Assembly (NCBI GenBank): GCA_902629855.1
Contig: CACOSI010000003.1
Span: 70,966 to 134,965, forward strand
Direction: 5' to 3'
Source: an uncultured Fidelibacterota bacterium
Lineage (GTDB): Bacteria; Fidelibacterota; Marinisomatia; Marinisomatales; Marinisomataceae
DNA length: 64,000 bases
The notes below the pieces were generated by a model that worked only from the letters and a program-made list of their open reading frames with translations, ran no database searches and had not been told where the DNA came from. The translations under genes were made by a program, and so were the position numbers. This document shows, in pieces, positions 46,154 to 57,652 of the stretch (its first letter is position 1; each line of letters starts with the position of its first letter).

Positions 46154-47488
46154 ATGAAAAAATTTATTCTATATATAATATTAATATTGATTACTGTTTC
46201 TTCAGCAGATGCACAGTGCAAACGTGGTGAAAAATTAAGAATTACAAATGATGTCGAAATTAAAATTACAGACTGTAGGGAAGCCACCAGACTTATTTAT
46301 AATGAAGGTTGGTATCCTTACTCTGTAGAATATGAACAGGAGGATAGATGTCCCCAATTACTAAGCAGTTCTGCTGAATATTATAGAAGTAGTAATTGGG
46401 AGCTAAGTGCCTCATCTTATTCTCAAATGATGGATTTGAGATGCGATCAATGGAATTCAGATTTTGTTAATCCTGACGATGTTTACTTATATTGGTCTAT
46501 AGCTCTTCAAAATCAAGGCAAGTTTGAAGAGTCCGAGTTAGTTTTAATTAAAGGATTAGAAGAGTTACCAGATAATACATCTTTGATGGCACGTTTAGCT
46601 TACGCATACAAAAAACAGAACAAAATTGATGAAATGATAATTGAATATGAGAGATTAATGGATTCAGGTTCTGACGATTTAACATCTCTAATCGACCTTG
46701 CAAGGGCTTATGGCCAACAAGGAAGATCTGATGAACAAATCTCTGTATTAAAAAAGGTTTTAAAAATTGATCCTAATAATTCTTCTGTACAATCTGAATT
46801 AGCTAGAGCATATGAAGATTCTGGTGAAGATCCATTGGATATCTTTAAAGCAAGGTTTGAGGAAAATCCAGATAATGCTTCCTATGCTGTTGAATATGCA
46901 GATAAGTTAATGAACAACGGGGATACTTCTGAAGCTATTGATGTTTTAGAGAATACTTTGAGCTATAATAGAGATAATAGTATGGTATATATGTCTCTTG
47001 GTAAAGCATATAATGATAATTCTGATTTTGAAGATGCAGTTGAGGTTCTTGAAGATCTTTTTGAGCTTGACAGAAATAATTTCAGAGTTGCTATGATGGT
47101 TTCAGAAAATGGAATTGAAATGGAAGATTTCGAATTAGCATTTGAATGGGCACAAAAAGCAATGAAAATTTCTAAAAATAATGCCGAATCCTTGGCGCAT
47201 TTAGGTAATTTGTATTATAAATCAATGCAAACATGTAGAGGTGATAATTTTTCTAGATCAGATAAAATAGTTGCATCTCTTGCATATGAGTACTTTGGTA
47301 AAGCTCAGAAGAAAGGAAATTCAAAATACTTTAAACAGCAGAAGTGGTTAGAAGAAAATGATGTTTTATTTTCTTACTCTGATTGGTTCATGACGGACAA
47401 AGAAATTCAAGCTTCAGGAAAAGTTTCTCCTAGTGGAAGATGTTACGATTGGGTCTCTGAATCTTTGGCAAAACAATCTGATTGGTAA
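46154..47488 (+). CDS. Secreted TPR repeat protein
   Basis: Signal peptide; repeated TPR units e.g. [32 protein letters not shown]. Confidence 0.85.
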   Translation: MKKFILYIILILITVSSADAQCKRGEKLRITNDVEIKITDCREATRLIYNEGWYPYSVEYEQEDRCPQLLSSSAEYYRSSNWELSASSYSQMMDLRCDQWNSDFVNPDDVYLYWSIALQNQGKFEESELVLIKGLEELPDNTSLMARLAYAYKKQNKIDEMIIEYERLMDSGSDDLTSLIDLARAYGQQGRSDEQISVLKKVLKIDPNNSSVQSELARAYEDSGEDPLDIFKARFEENPDNASYAVEYADKLMNNGDTSEAIDVLENTLSYNRDNSMVYMSLGKAYNDNSDFEDAVEVLEDLFELDRNNFRVAMMVSENGIEMEDFELAFEWAQKAMKISKNNAESLAHLGNLYYKSMQTCRGDNFSRSDKIVASLAYEYFGKAQKKGNSKYFKQQKWLEENDVLFSYSDWFMTDKEIQASGKVSPSGRCYDWVSESLAKQSDW

Positions 47489-47489
47489 A

Positions 47490-48782
47490 ATGTCTGTTCT
47501 CAAGAAATATGATAAAGAAATCTTTGAAATTATTGGTCGCGAAAAAAGTAGACAAAATAACTTTCTTGAATTAATAGCTTCTGAGAATTTCACTTCAAAA
47601 TCCATTCTTGAAGCTACAGGCTCTGAATTAACTAATAAATATGCTGAAGGTTATCCAGGAAAAAGATATTACGGTGGATGTATCCATGTAGATGAAGCTG
47701 AAAATTTAGCTATTAGCAGAGCAAAAGAACTTTTCAAAGCTGATTATGCTAATGTTCAACCACATTCGGGTTCATCCGCTAATATGGGTGTTTTTCTTGC
47801 ATTTCTTAACCCAGGCGACTGTATTATGGGTTTAGATCTTAGTCACGGTGGTCACTTAACCCACGGTTCAAAAGTAAGTTTTTCTGGACAAATATATAAA
47901 GCAGCCACTTTTAGGGTAAAAAAAGATTCTGGTTTGGTTGACTTTGATGATTTATTAAAAAAAGCAAAAGAATGTAAACCTAAAATTATAATTTGTGGAG
48001 CCAGTGCTTACCCAAGACAGGTTGAATTTGAGAAATTTCGTCAAATTGCAGATGAAGTTGGCGCTTTTCTCCACGGAGATATTTGCCACAACTCAGGTCT
48101 TATTGCTGCAGAAGAGCATCCATCGCCATTTCCTCATTGTCATGTCGTATCAACTAGCACTCATAAGACTTTAAGAGGTCCAAGAGGAGGTATAATTTTA
48201 TTAGGAAATGATTATGAAAACCCGTTTGGTTTAGTTGCACCAAAATCAGGAAGAGTAAAAATGATGTCCGAATTAATCGATGGAGCTGTAATGCCGGGTA
48301 TACAAGGTGGGCCTCTCATGCACGTAATTGCTGCAAAAGCTGTGGCTTTCAAAGAAGCTTTAGATTCCTCGTTCAAGAACTATATTAAGAATGTACTTAA
48401 AAATGCTAAATGTTTTGCTGATGAGTTCAAAAGCAGAGATTATAATTTAATTTCAGGAGGAACAGATACACATTTAGTGTTAATAGACCTACAAAATAAA
48501 AATATTACTGGAAAAACAGCTGAAATTGCTTTGGATAAAGCTGGAATTACTGCAAATAAGAATATGGTTCCTTATGATCCTAAAAGTCCTTTTATTACTA
48601 GTGGAATAAGAATAGGTGCTCCAGCTATTACCACTAGAGGAATGGGCACAGATGAGGTAAAAAATATTGTAAACTTAATAGATATTGTTATCAAAAATCA
48701 TGAAGATAAAAGTGTAATCAAAAACGTTCGATCACAGGTAAAGGAGCTAACTTCTGCATTTCCAATCAATGGCAATGAATAA
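47490..48782 (+). CDS. glyA: Serine hydroxymethyltransferase
   Basis: [56 protein letters not shown]. Confidence 0.97.
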   Translation: MSVLKKYDKEIFEIIGREKSRQNNFLELIASENFTSKSILEATGSELTNKYAEGYPGKRYYGGCIHVDEAENLAISRAKELFKADYANVQPHSGSSANMGVFLAFLNPGDCIMGLDLSHGGHLTHGSKVSFSGQIYKAATFRVKKDSGLVDFDDLLKKAKECKPKIIICGASAYPRQVEFEKFRQIADEVGAFLHGDICHNSGLIAAEEHPSPFPHCHVVSTSTHKTLRGPRGGIILLGNDYENPFGLVAPKSGRVKMMSELIDGAVMPGIQGGPLMHVIAAKAVAFKEALDSSFKNYIKNVLKNAKCFADEFKSRDYNLISGGTDTHLVLIDLQNKNITGKTAEIALDKAGITANKNMVPYDPKSPFITSGIRIGAPAITTRGMGTDEVKNIVNLIDIVIKNHEDKSVIKNVRSQVKELTSAFPINGNE

Positions 48783-49632
48783 GAACTTTCAATCCAAAAT
48801 TTTTTACATTTTCTTTACTACTATTTTTCTAAACAGTTGTGCAGTCAAAAATGACCTCATGGTAGGTTCCGAAATAGTTGAATTCGCATTACCGTTATCT
48901 TTTGAATCTCAAAAAAGAAAAATTCAAAAAAATCCTAATAATCAGTTATTCTATTTAAATGCTGCTAAAAGTAGAGTACAGTTTGCATATGGAATTTTAA
49001 TTGAAAAAGCTGATCGATTAATGTTTGAAGATTACTATAAGTCAAGAGAATACTACAATGAATCTTTAGAGCTTTTTATGATTTCAAAAAATTATTTATT
49101 AATTGCTCTTGAGTTAAGACACAGTGACTTTGTTGATAAGATGAAAAATAAAAAACAAATTGATTTTGATGAAAAAGATATAGACTATTTATATTGGTTG
49201 AGTGGATCAATGGCTGGCACCATCCAGGCGAGTCAGGGAGATCCTAGATATTTAGTAGATCTATCAAATATTAAGTGGTTAATTGAGAATGCCTATAGTA
49301 TAAATCCTGATTGGGAGAATGGTTCATTGCACGCTGCGATGATGAGTGTCTATTTAAATGATCTAAGCGGAAACAAAAATTCAGAAAAATTAGCACTAGA
49401 ATTTTTTGACAAAGCTGAAAAGGCTGCACAAGGCTTGAATGCATCTATTTATGTTACTCTTGCAGAAAATTATGCGGTATCAAAGCAGGACAAAAAGTTT
49501 TTTCTCGAGCTTTTAGAGCAAGCAATTAGTATTGATTTAAATAAAAATAAAAAGTTAAAACAGTCTAATAGACTAGCTCAATCAAGGGCAAAATGGTTAA
49601 TTACACGAGTAGATGAACTTTTTTATATGTAA
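48769..49632 (+). CDS. TRAP transporter TatT component family lipoprotein (TPR)
   Basis: Lipobox [38 protein letters not shown]; directly upstream of dctP/dctM. Confidence 0.85.
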   Translation: MAMNKNFQSKIFYIFFTTIFLNSCAVKNDLMVGSEIVEFALPLSFESQKRKIQKNPNNQLFYLNAAKSRVQFAYGILIEKADRLMFEDYYKSREYYNESLELFMISKNYLLIALELRHSDFVDKMKNKKQIDFDEKDIDYLYWLSGSMAGTIQASQGDPRYLVDLSNIKWLIENAYSINPDWENGSLHAAMMSVYLNDLSGNKNSEKLALEFFDKAEKAAQGLNASIYVTLAENYAVSKQDKKFFLELLEQAISIDLNKNKKLKQSNRLAQSRAKWLITRVDELFYM

Positions 49633-49641
49633 ATTATTTAA

Positions 49642-50619
49642 ATGAAGACATTTAAATCTTTTCTGTTGCTGTTGATTTTTACATCATTTGTTTTTTCAAG
49701 GCCAATTATTATTAAACTCGCTACTGTTGCTCCAGAGGGAACTGAATATTACAATTTATTGTTTGAAATGGGGCAAAGATGGCAACAAGAAACTAATGGA
49801 CAAGTTCAATTAAGAATATATCCTAATGGAGTTGTTGGAGGGGAAAGAGACACAATAAGAAAAATGCGCGTTGGTCAGATTCAAGCTTCTGCAATGTCAT
49901 CTATTGGTTTAGCCGAATTAACCGATCAAATTCAAGCTTTTACATTACCGATGGGATTCAAGACCTATGATGAAGTTGATAAAGTTAAGGATGTTATGTT
50001 TAATGATATTTCTGAAGGTTTATCTCAGAGTGGTTTTAAACTTCTTTTTTTAGTGGATATCGGCTGGGTTTATTGGTTTTCAAGTAAAGAAATTTCAGTA
50101 CCTCAAGATTTAAAGGATGCAAAGATATACACAACTGCAGGAGACTATGTAACTGTTGAATTATTCAGAAAATTTGGTTTTAATGCTGTCCCTGTATCTG
50201 AAACTGATATATTAACATCTTTACAAACTGGGATGATAAATAGCATGCAAACAGTACCAATTTTATCTCTGAGTTCTGGTTGGTCAGCCTTAATGCCAAA
50301 TATGTTAGATTTAAAATGGGGAGCATTTGTGGGAGCTGTTATTGTTGATGAAAGAGTTTGGAGAAAAATTAAACCTGAGTATCAGAAGATAATGATGGAT
50401 ATTGCGCAAGATATTGGTAAAAAATATCAACAAACTGGAAGAGAAACTGAAAAAAAAGCAATTGAAGCGATGAAATCTTATGGGATGAATATTATTACTC
50501 CAACTGATGAAGAAATTAAAATCTGGGATGAATTCAAAGATGAAATTACGCCTGATGTGATTGATACTTTTTTATCAGTAGATATTTACAATAAAGTTGT
50601 AGATGCAATAAATGAATGA
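49642..50619 (+). CDS. TRAP transporter substrate-binding protein (DctP family)
   Basis: IIIKLATVAPEGTEYYNLLFEMGQRWQQETNGQVQLRIYPNGVVGGERDTIRKMRVGQIQASAMS. Confidence 0.93.
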   Translation: MKTFKSFLLLLIFTSFVFSRPIIIKLATVAPEGTEYYNLLFEMGQRWQQETNGQVQLRIYPNGVVGGERDTIRKMRVGQIQASAMSSIGLAELTDQIQAFTLPMGFKTYDEVDKVKDVMFNDISEGLSQSGFKLLFLVDIGWVYWFSSKEISVPQDLKDAKIYTTAGDYVTVELFRKFGFNAVPVSETDILTSLQTGMINSMQTVPILSLSSGWSALMPNMLDLKWGAFVGAVIVDERVWRKIKPEYQKIMMDIAQDIGKKYQQTGRETEKKAIEAMKSYGMNIITPTDEEIKIWDEFKDEITPDVIDTFLSVDIYNKVVDAINE

Positions 50620-52408
50620 TTATATAAATAGGTTTGTTAACTATCTTTGTTACTTTCTCTTTTTTATCATTGTAACATTTCCAGTAATTCAAATTTTATC
50701 TAGGTTCTCAAATTTCTTTTCAATACCGGCTTCGCAAGAAATTGTTCAACATATGACGCTTTGGATTGGTTTTGTAGGCGCAGTCATAGCTGCACGATCA
50801 AATAAATTATTATCAATTGTAAGAGAACCAGTTTTTGATTCCTCTTCAGAATTCAAATTATCAAAATTTTTAGTTCATATTTTTTCATGTTCTGTAGTTT
50901 TTATACTATCCGTTTCTTATCTCAAAATGATTCAAATTAGTTTTCAATATCCAGATTATATAGCTCCTTTTATACCATTATGGTTTGCTCAAAGTATTAT
51001 TCCTCTAGGTTTAATGCTTATATGGTACCAGTTGATAATGACAAGCAGTAGTAATTTTAAGTTGAGAACAATTATTTCTTTATTGTCAATTCTTCCGGCC
51101 ATCATTCTAATATATTGGCAATTTCCTCTTTCAAGCCCGTTTTTATTATGGATGAAAGTTATTTTTGCAATATCATTACTTGCTTTTGGATTACCGATAT
51201 TTATTCTACTTGCAGCTCTAGCAATTTTTTTCTTTTTATCAGAACCGAGTGAATGGGCAACAAACTTTGATTTGATATCAACTATTAGTGATAGTGCTTA
51301 CAGAATTGTAGTTTCACCAACTTTGGCAGCTATTCCAATTTTTACCCTTGCAGGTTATCTTTTAGCAGAAAGTAATATATCAGAAAGATTACTTCATTTT
51401 TTTAAGTCATGTTTAGGTTGGATACCAGGATCTACTGTTTTAATAGTTGTATTATTATGTGCTTTTTTCACAGCTTTAACAGGAGGATCGGGTGTAACTA
51501 TACTTGCATTAGGCGCAATTCTTTATCCAATATTAATTGAGGATGGCTATTCAAAAAAATTTTCCTTAGGTTTAATAACAACTGCTGGTTCCATAGGTTT
51601 ACTTTTTCCACCAAGTTTACCAGCAATCATATATTCTGTGACTGCTGGAATAAATCCTTTAGACTTATTTAAACAGGGATTTCTACCCGCAGTATTTCTT
51701 TTATTAGTTGTTTTTGTCTACGGTTTACAATCAAAGTCATTTTCATCAAATAAGCATGCATTCAACTTCAAAAGTGCTGTTAAATCTATAAAAGAAGCAA
51801 GCTGGGAAATTATTATTCCAATTTTAATAATAGCTAGTCTTTTTAGTGGTTTTGCAACATTGGTAGAGTGTGCAGCGCTATTAGTTTTTTATGTTGTACT
51901 CGTTGAAGTTGTCGTTTATAAAGATATCACATTTGAAGAAATTCCAAAAATCATAATTAATTGTTCAACTTTAGTTGGAGGTGTATTAATTATTTTAGGG
52001 TTTGCAATGGGTTTTACTGGATATTTAGTAGATGCACAAGTTCCTTTAAAGATTCTACACTTTGTTCAAAGTTCAATATCTTCAAAAATTATTTTTCTAC
52101 TAGCTTTGAATATTTTGTTATTAATTATTGGATGCATAATGGACGTTTTTTCAGCTATTATTGTTGTAGTGCCACTCATTGCACCCTTGGCAAGTTACTT
52201 TGGAATTGATCCGATTCATCTCGCAATAATATTTATTGCTAACTTAGAATTAGGATATATTACCCCTCCAGTTGGAATGAATTTATATTTGTCTTCCTAC
52301 AGATTTGAAAAGGATATGCCTACAATTTATGCTGCAACCTTGCCTTTCTTTTTTATAAGATTAATTGGAGTTTTAATGATTACATATATTCCTTTGTTCT
52401 TTTACTGA
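50612..52408 (+). CDS. TRAP transporter permease, fused DctQ-DctM
   Basis: N-terminal DctQ-like four TM region then DctM (TALTGGSGVTILALGAILYPILIEDGYSKKFSLGLITTAGSIGLLFPPSLP). Confidence 0.93.
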   Translation: MNDYINRFVNYLCYFLFFIIVTFPVIQILSRFSNFFSIPASQEIVQHMTLWIGFVGAVIAARSNKLLSIVREPVFDSSSEFKLSKFLVHIFSCSVVFILSVSYLKMIQISFQYPDYIAPFIPLWFAQSIIPLGLMLIWYQLIMTSSSNFKLRTIISLLSILPAIILIYWQFPLSSPFLLWMKVIFAISLLAFGLPIFILLAALAIFFFLSEPSEWATNFDLISTISDSAYRIVVSPTLAAIPIFTLAGYLLAESNISERLLHFFKSCLGWIPGSTVLIVVLLCAFFTALTGGSGVTILALGAILYPILIEDGYSKKFSLGLITTAGSIGLLFPPSLPAIIYSVTAGINPLDLFKQGFLPAVFLLLVVFVYGLQSKSFSSNKHAFNFKSAVKSIKEASWEIIIPILIIASLFSGFATLVECAALLVFYVVLVEVVVYKDITFEEIPKIIINCSTLVGGVLIILGFAMGFTGYLVDAQVPLKILHFVQSSISSKIIFLLALNILLLIIGCIMDVFSAIIVVVPLIAPLASYFGIDPIHLAIIFIANLELGYITPPVGMNLYLSSYRFEKDMPTIYAATLPFFFIRLIGVLMITYIPLFFY

Positions 52409-52431
52409 TTTATAATTATCTTTATTGTATT

Positions 52432-53367
52432 ATGAGAACAAAACACTTAATTCTATCAATAATTTTAATGTCACAATTAGCCCTAGCCCAAGGTCAAGCT
52501 GGTTCTTTGTTTTTGACAATCAATCCAGGTGCCAGAGCAAACGCAATGGGTGAGGCTCAAATTGGTGTAGCTAACGATGTTTATGCTACTTACTATAATC
52601 CAGCTGGTCTAATGAATCTTTCTAGCAGAGAATTTTCATTTATGCATACTAGCTATTTACCAAACCTTGTGGATGATATGTCATATGACTTTCTTACATT
52701 TGCTATGCCTTTTCAAGAGGGAAAAGCATTAGGTGGTCATTTCACATATTTAAACCTTGGCGATCAAGTTAGTACCGATATTAATGGGAATGAATTAGGA
52801 TCTTTTTCAAGCTACATGTATGCTCTAAATCTTTCCTATGCTCAAAAAATTGATGAAACTTCTTCGTTTGGTGTTAATGGTAAATACTTCTATCAAGAAT
52901 TAGCGGTAATTAATAGTCTAGACGCTTCTGCCGGAAGCTTCGCTGTAGATATTGGTTATTTCAAGCATAATGCAATGGATAACCCAAATCTAAAATTAGG
53001 TGCTGTACTAACAAATCTTGGTCCAGGAGTAAGTTTTGATGATGGTGAAGAAGATCCTTTACCAACAAGACTTGGACTAGGAATATCATATCTCGCATTA
53101 GAAGGATTAATTAATGTTGCGGCTGATTTAAATTATGAATTAAATGACCAGACAATTGTTACAAACTTTGGAGCAGAATATTTCCTTGTTGAGAATTTTT
53201 CACTTAGGGCAGGATTCATGAGTGATCCATCTGGAGATCTTAACTATACAACTGTTGGTTTAGGAGCCGATCTAGGGACGATAGGATTTGACGTTAGCTA
53301 TGTAATGGGTGGTGATCTTGATCCACATTCTGATATGGTCAGATTCTCATTAAGTGGTTCGCTCTAG
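52432..53367 (+). CDS. PorV/PorQ family outer membrane protein
   Basis: GQAGSLFLTINPGARANAMGEAQIGVANDVYATYYNPAGLMNL. Confidence 0.9.
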   Translation: MRTKHLILSIILMSQLALAQGQAGSLFLTINPGARANAMGEAQIGVANDVYATYYNPAGLMNLSSREFSFMHTSYLPNLVDDMSYDFLTFAMPFQEGKALGGHFTYLNLGDQVSTDINGNELGSFSSYMYALNLSYAQKIDETSSFGVNGKYFYQELAVINSLDASAGSFAVDIGYFKHNAMDNPNLKLGAVLTNLGPGVSFDDGEEDPLPTRLGLGISYLALEGLINVAADLNYELNDQTIVTNFGAEYFLVENFSLRAGFMSDPSGDLNYTTVGLGADLGTIGFDVSYVMGGDLDPHSDMVRFSLSGSL

Positions 53368-53400
53368 AAATCATCAACAAAGTAGAGGTCATTCATTAGT

Positions 53401-54141
53401 ATGAGAATTTATGCCTTACTATCAGTTTTTATTATTGGTTGTGGTATTTCAAATCCTTTCGATGATAATATTCCTTACAAGACAAGATTTGATGATGGTT
53501 TATCCTTTTTTGAAGATGAAAAATATGTAAAAGCATCACAAGAATTTAATATAATAGTTGAAAGGGCCTCTCATACTGACCTCGGAGATGATGCCTTATT
53601 TTTTCTTGCAGAGTCTTATTTTCTTAATAAAGATTACGATTTAGCCTTAATAGAATTTGAAAAGCTTGTTTCTAGAATGGGTTTTAGTCCATATATTGAA
53701 AAATCTAGATGGAGAATATGTGAAACATTAATGTTTTTATCTCCAAACTATTATCATGACCAGGATTCTAGCCAAAAAGCAATTGCACAAATTCAGGATT
53801 TTTTAGATGATTATCCTAATTCGGAACATTCTAAAGACGCAGACAGTCTTATCGCAGAGTTAAGAAATAGGCTTGCTGAAAAAAATATGGAAACAGGTAA
53901 GCTTTATTTCAAGCTTAAAGCTTACGACTCTGCAATTGTATCATATGAAATTGTTATAAATGAATATTACGATTCAAGTTTTGTAAAAAAAGCAAATTTG
54001 GAAGTAATAAGATGCCTAGTTTTACAAGGAAAATCAACTGAAGCAAACGATTATTTAAAAAATATTGAAAACACGAATCAGTCTTTTGTTGATGAAAGTT
54101 TTAAAGAAGAAGCTTTAAACATTATAAAAGAAAACTCTTAA
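53401..54141 (+). CDS. bamD: Outer membrane protein assembly factor BamD-like
   Basis: Lipobox IIGC; GLSFFEDEKYVKASQEFNIIVERASHTDLGDDALFFLAESYFLNKDYDLALIEFEKLV. Confidence 0.82.
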   Translation: MRIYALLSVFIIGCGISNPFDDNIPYKTRFDDGLSFFEDEKYVKASQEFNIIVERASHTDLGDDALFFLAESYFLNKDYDLALIEFEKLVSRMGFSPYIEKSRWRICETLMFLSPNYYHDQDSSQKAIAQIQDFLDDYPNSEHSKDADSLIAELRNRLAEKNMETGKLYFKLKAYDSAIVSYEIVINEYYDSSFVKKANLEVIRCLVLQGKSTEANDYLKNIENTNQSFVDESFKEEALNIIKENS

Positions 54142-54148
54142 GAAAAAA

Positions 54149-54730
54149 ATGAAAACATGTATTTTTGGAGGAACTTTTGACCCACCACATATTGGTCATT
54201 TGTTAATTGCTCAGACAATTATTGAGTCGGAAAATTTTGATCGTCTAATTTTTTTACCTGCATTTTTATCACCAATTAAACAAGGAAGAAAAATATCTCC
54301 ACCAGAAAAAAGATTAAAAATGTTAAATATGGCTCTATTAAATAACGATAACTTTGAAATTTCCGATTTTGAAATAAAGAAAGGGGATATTAGCTATACA
54401 GTTGATTCGATAGAATATTTTAGTATTGTCAAAAAGATTCAAAAGAAAGATTTATATTTTTTGATGGGTAGTGATACTTTGATGGACTTCCATAATTGGA
54501 AAAATCCAAAAAAAATACTTGAAATGTGTAATATTATTGTCGCAACTAGACCTGGCTTTACTCCAAGCAATATTCCTCAATGGGTTCTAGACAAAGTGCA
54601 CTTTGCAAATATTCCTCAATTCGAAATCTCTTCAACGAATATTAGAGCTAGGTGGAGAGAGGATAAAACAATTAGATATATGGTTACAAAAGAAGTTTGG
54701 GATTTTATTAACAAAGATGGACTATACTAA
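54149..54730 (+). CDS. nadD: Nicotinate-nucleotide adenylyltransferase
   Basis: CIFGGTFDPPHIGHLLIA, FLPAFLSPIKQGR, LMGSDTLMDFHNWKNP, ISSTNIR. Confidence 0.95.
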   Translation: MKTCIFGGTFDPPHIGHLLIAQTIIESENFDRLIFLPAFLSPIKQGRKISPPEKRLKMLNMALLNNDNFEISDFEIKKGDISYTVDSIEYFSIVKKIQKKDLYFLMGSDTLMDFHNWKNPKKILEMCNIIVATRPGFTPSNIPQWVLDKVHFANIPQFEISSTNIRARWREDKTIRYMVTKEVWDFINKDGLY

Positions 54731-55659
54731 TGTTTTCAAGCCTATTTTTTCTAATAATTGGATCCTTAGGTTTGTATTTTGGTTCTGAATGGCTCATAAA
54801 CGGCGCAAAAGACCTTGCTAAGGCTTTAAAAGTATCTGACTTAGTAATTGGCTTAACAATTGTATCTATTGGCACATCATTCCCTGAATTAGTTGTAGGT
54901 TTGATAAGCGCATTCCAAGGATATACTGATTTTGTTATTGGTAATGTTTTGGGCTCAAATATAGCAAATATTGGGCTAGCCATTGGACTGCCAGCATTAA
55001 TATTTAAAATTGAATTTGACTTTAAAAATGCAATAGCTCCTTTTTTATATAATTTACTTGCATGTGCAATGCTTTATTTCATTTTATTAGATAATGAAAT
55101 TGTTGTTTATGAAGCTCAAGCTCTCTTGATGGTATTTTTAATATACATAATTGCAAGCTTTATGAGACCCAACATAACATCATGTGATGGTGAACTTGAA
55201 AATAAAATAATTTCTCCATTACATATTTCAGTATTAAGGATAATAACTGGATCAGTTATTCTTTATGCTGGTTCTGAGTTATTTGTATCAAATGGTGCAG
55301 TGCCTTTAGTAGAAACATTTGGTTTTAATGAAAAGTCCATCGGTATGACTGTTGTTGCAATAGGAACATCATTACCTGAATTATTTGTCACTATTATGGC
55401 ACTTTCGAAAAAGGAGGTAGGTATTTCTCTTGGAAATATAATTGGATCAAATATATTTAATATTTTGTTTGTTCTATCAACAATCGCCTTAGTATCTCCA
55501 ATTGAAACAAGTGGAGCAGTATTCGAGTTATTTTTAGGAGTTGGTTTTTTATTATCTTTAATGATTTTTATTTATTTTCAAAGAGGATTGAATAAAGCTT
55601 CTGCAAGTTTACTATTGATTGCATACATGATTTTCATCTACATACAATTCTATGGTTGA
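54730..55659 (+). CDS. Calcium/sodium antiporter (CaCA family)
   Basis: Two alpha-repeats: IVSIGTSFPELVVG...GNVLGSNIANIGLA and VVAIGTSLPELFVT...GNIIGSNIFNILFV. Confidence 0.94.
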   Translation: MFSSLFFLIIGSLGLYFGSEWLINGAKDLAKALKVSDLVIGLTIVSIGTSFPELVVGLISAFQGYTDFVIGNVLGSNIANIGLAIGLPALIFKIEFDFKNAIAPFLYNLLACAMLYFILLDNEIVVYEAQALLMVFLIYIIASFMRPNITSCDGELENKIISPLHISVLRIITGSVILYAGSELFVSNGAVPLVETFGFNEKSIGMTVVAIGTSLPELFVTIMALSKKEVGISLGNIIGSNIFNILFVLSTIALVSPIETSGAVFELFLGVGFLLSLMIFIYFQRGLNKASASLLLIAYMIFIYIQFYG

Positions 55660-56305
55660 GCTAGAAAACACTAGTTTTAATTACAATAAGGATTCAGGAA
55701 TTTTCGATATAAATCTTAATATTAAAGATGGTGAATTTTGTTTTCTTGTTGGGCCAACAGGTTCAGGAAAATCAAGTCTTTTGAAGTTAATATATTTTGA
55801 TTTAATTCCTGATGATGGTAATGTTAAAGTCTTAGGTTTTTCTTCAAAAAAAACAAAAAAGAAAAGCATTCATAAACTAAGAAAAAAGATTGGTGTCATC
55901 TTTCAAGATTATAAATTGCTTAATCAAAGAACTGTTTATGAAAATATAGCACTTCCACTTCATATCAATGGTCTTGGAAGAAGTAAAATTAATCCATTGG
56001 TAGAAGAGGCCCTTGAATTAACAGATTTGCTAGAATATAAAAATAAATATCCATCTCAATTATCTGGAGGAGAACAACAAAGAGTTTGTATTGCAAGAGC
56101 AATAGTAAAAAATCCTGATATCATACTAGCGGACGAACCAACTGGAAATTTGGACCCTACTGCAGCTTACAAAATACTCAAAATTCTTGAGCAAATTAAT
56201 AAGGAAGGTACTACTGTAATAATGGCTACTCACAATTATAAATTGATTTCAGAAAAAGAATATAGAGTTATAGAACTCAATGAAGGGGAGTTAATAAGTA
56301 AATGA
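55652..56305 (+). CDS. ftsE: Cell division ATP-binding protein FtsE
   Basis: VGPTGSGKSSLLKLIYFDLIPDDGNVKV, LSGGEQQRVCIARAIV, ILADEPTGNLDP; followed by ftsX. Confidence 0.93.
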   Translation: MVELENTSFNYNKDSGIFDINLNIKDGEFCFLVGPTGSGKSSLLKLIYFDLIPDDGNVKVLGFSSKKTKKKSIHKLRKKIGVIFQDYKLLNQRTVYENIALPLHINGLGRSKINPLVEEALELTDLLEYKNKYPSQLSGGEQQRVCIARAIVKNPDIILADEPTGNLDPTAAYKILKILEQINKEGTTVIMATHNYKLISEKEYRVIELNEGELISK

Positions 56306-57162
56306 TTGATCAGTTAGCTTTCTTAATTTCAGAGGGATTCAAAAATTTTTTTAGAAATAAAATTATCAGCTTTTTATGTATTTTAACTATTTTTATAAAC
56401 TTTTCTTTTTTGGGTTCTCTCTTTGTAATCGGCTACAATACTTCTTCACTGGTAGATTTTTTTCGTTCAAAGTATAGTTTTGAAGTCTTTTTTGTTGAAA
56501 ATGTTGATGAAATATCATATCAAAAAATAATTGATGACCTTGAAAATAAAAATATAATATCCTCAATTAATCTTATTGATAAGCAAGAATCAGCTAAAAT
56601 TTTTAAACAAGAATTTGGGGAAGATGTTGTTGAAATGTTAGGATATAATCCTCTACCAATATCTCTGAAGGTTTTCCTAAATGAAAATGATTTTGAATTC
56701 GATGTAGTTGATTCATTAATTAAAAATATACAATCAATCGACATTGTTGATGAGGTAGAATATAGAGGAAAGTATATTGACAGTATTGAGGATAGAATAA
56801 ATTTAGCAATATTTATCTTTATTATTTTTGTCGTAGCAATTATTTTTCTTTCATTTCAAATAATTTCTAATACGGTTCGATTATCACTGGCAAGTAGAAA
56901 AGACTTCATACAGATTTTGAAATACAATGGAGCTTCAACTCTTTTTATTAAAATTCCCTTTTTCATTGAATCTTTAATTAACGCAATAATTGGAAGTGCT
57001 TTTTCGTATTATTTCGTTAAATATTTATTCATTTTAATAAATTCTTACTTTGATTTAACAATACAAATTGATAATAATTTATGGATTTGGATTATTGGAT
57101 TTTCTTCAATAATCGGTTTATATTCATCGAATAATTCAATGAAGAGAAATTTGAATGAATAA
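56302..57162 (+). CDS. ftsX: Cell division protein FtsX
   Basis: N-terminal TM, ECD, three C-terminal TMs; position after ftsE. Confidence 0.9.
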   Translation: MIDQLAFLISEGFKNFFRNKIISFLCILTIFINFSFLGSLFVIGYNTSSLVDFFRSKYSFEVFFVENVDEISYQKIIDDLENKNIISSINLIDKQESAKIFKQEFGEDVVEMLGYNPLPISLKVFLNENDFEFDVVDSLIKNIQSIDIVDEVEYRGKYIDSIEDRINLAIFIFIIFVVAIIFLSFQIISNTVRLSLASRKDFIQILKYNGASTLFIKIPFFIESLINAIIGSAFSYYFVKYLFILINSYFDLTIQIDNNLWIWIIGFSSIIGLYSSNNSMKRNLNE

Positions 57163-57652
57163 AGATAATAAAAACGGAATTAAAGAAAATAAAAAGCCAA
57201 AAAAAGCTAAAAAAGCTACAAAAAAAGATTTAGAGCTTATTATTAAAAGTCTTGAGGACAAAAACCTTCGCTTACAAGCTGAATTTGATAACTTTAGAAA
57301 GAGAAAAGATGTTGAGATTTCTAATTTACTAAAATATGAAGGTAAAAGTTTCATTTTAGATTTTTTATCCATTCTTGATAATATTAATAGGGGTATTGAA
57401 TCATATAAAGATGAGGACACTAAGAAAGCTTTATCCATAGTAAAAAATGATTTGTTGAAAAAATTTAATTCTAGAGAAATCAAAGCTTTTGGAGAAAGTG
57501 GTGATGATTTTGATCCTGAGTTACATGAGGCTCTTACAACTACAAATGATAAAAAAATGGAAGATAATAAGATTGTTGAGGTTTATGAGTCAGGATATAT
57601 GTACAAAGATATCATTTTAAGACATGCTAAAGTTGTAGTTAATAAAAAATGA
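57155..57652 (+). CDS. grpE: Nucleotide exchange factor GrpE
   Basis: RLQAEFDNFRKRKDVE, FDPELHEALTTTND, VYESGYMYKDIILRHAKVVVNK. Confidence 0.95.
   Translation: MNKDNKNGIKENKKPKKAKKATKKDLELIIKSLEDKNLRLQAEFDNFRKRKDVEISNLLKYEGKSFILDFLSILDNINRGIESYKDEDTKKALSIVKNDLLKKFNSREIKAFGESGDDFDPELHEALTTTNDKKMEDNKIVEVYESGYMYKDIILRHAKVVVNKK

Noticed and set aside
51961-52209. Plus-strand 82-aa ORF rich in Cys/Phe/Tyr inside the TRAP permease gene
   Set aside because: Frame shadow of a hydrophobic TM-encoding region; aromatic richness is an artefact of T-rich codons. This artefact was also considered for the 11621 leader, but that ORF is intergenic, correctly placed and coupled to a terminator.
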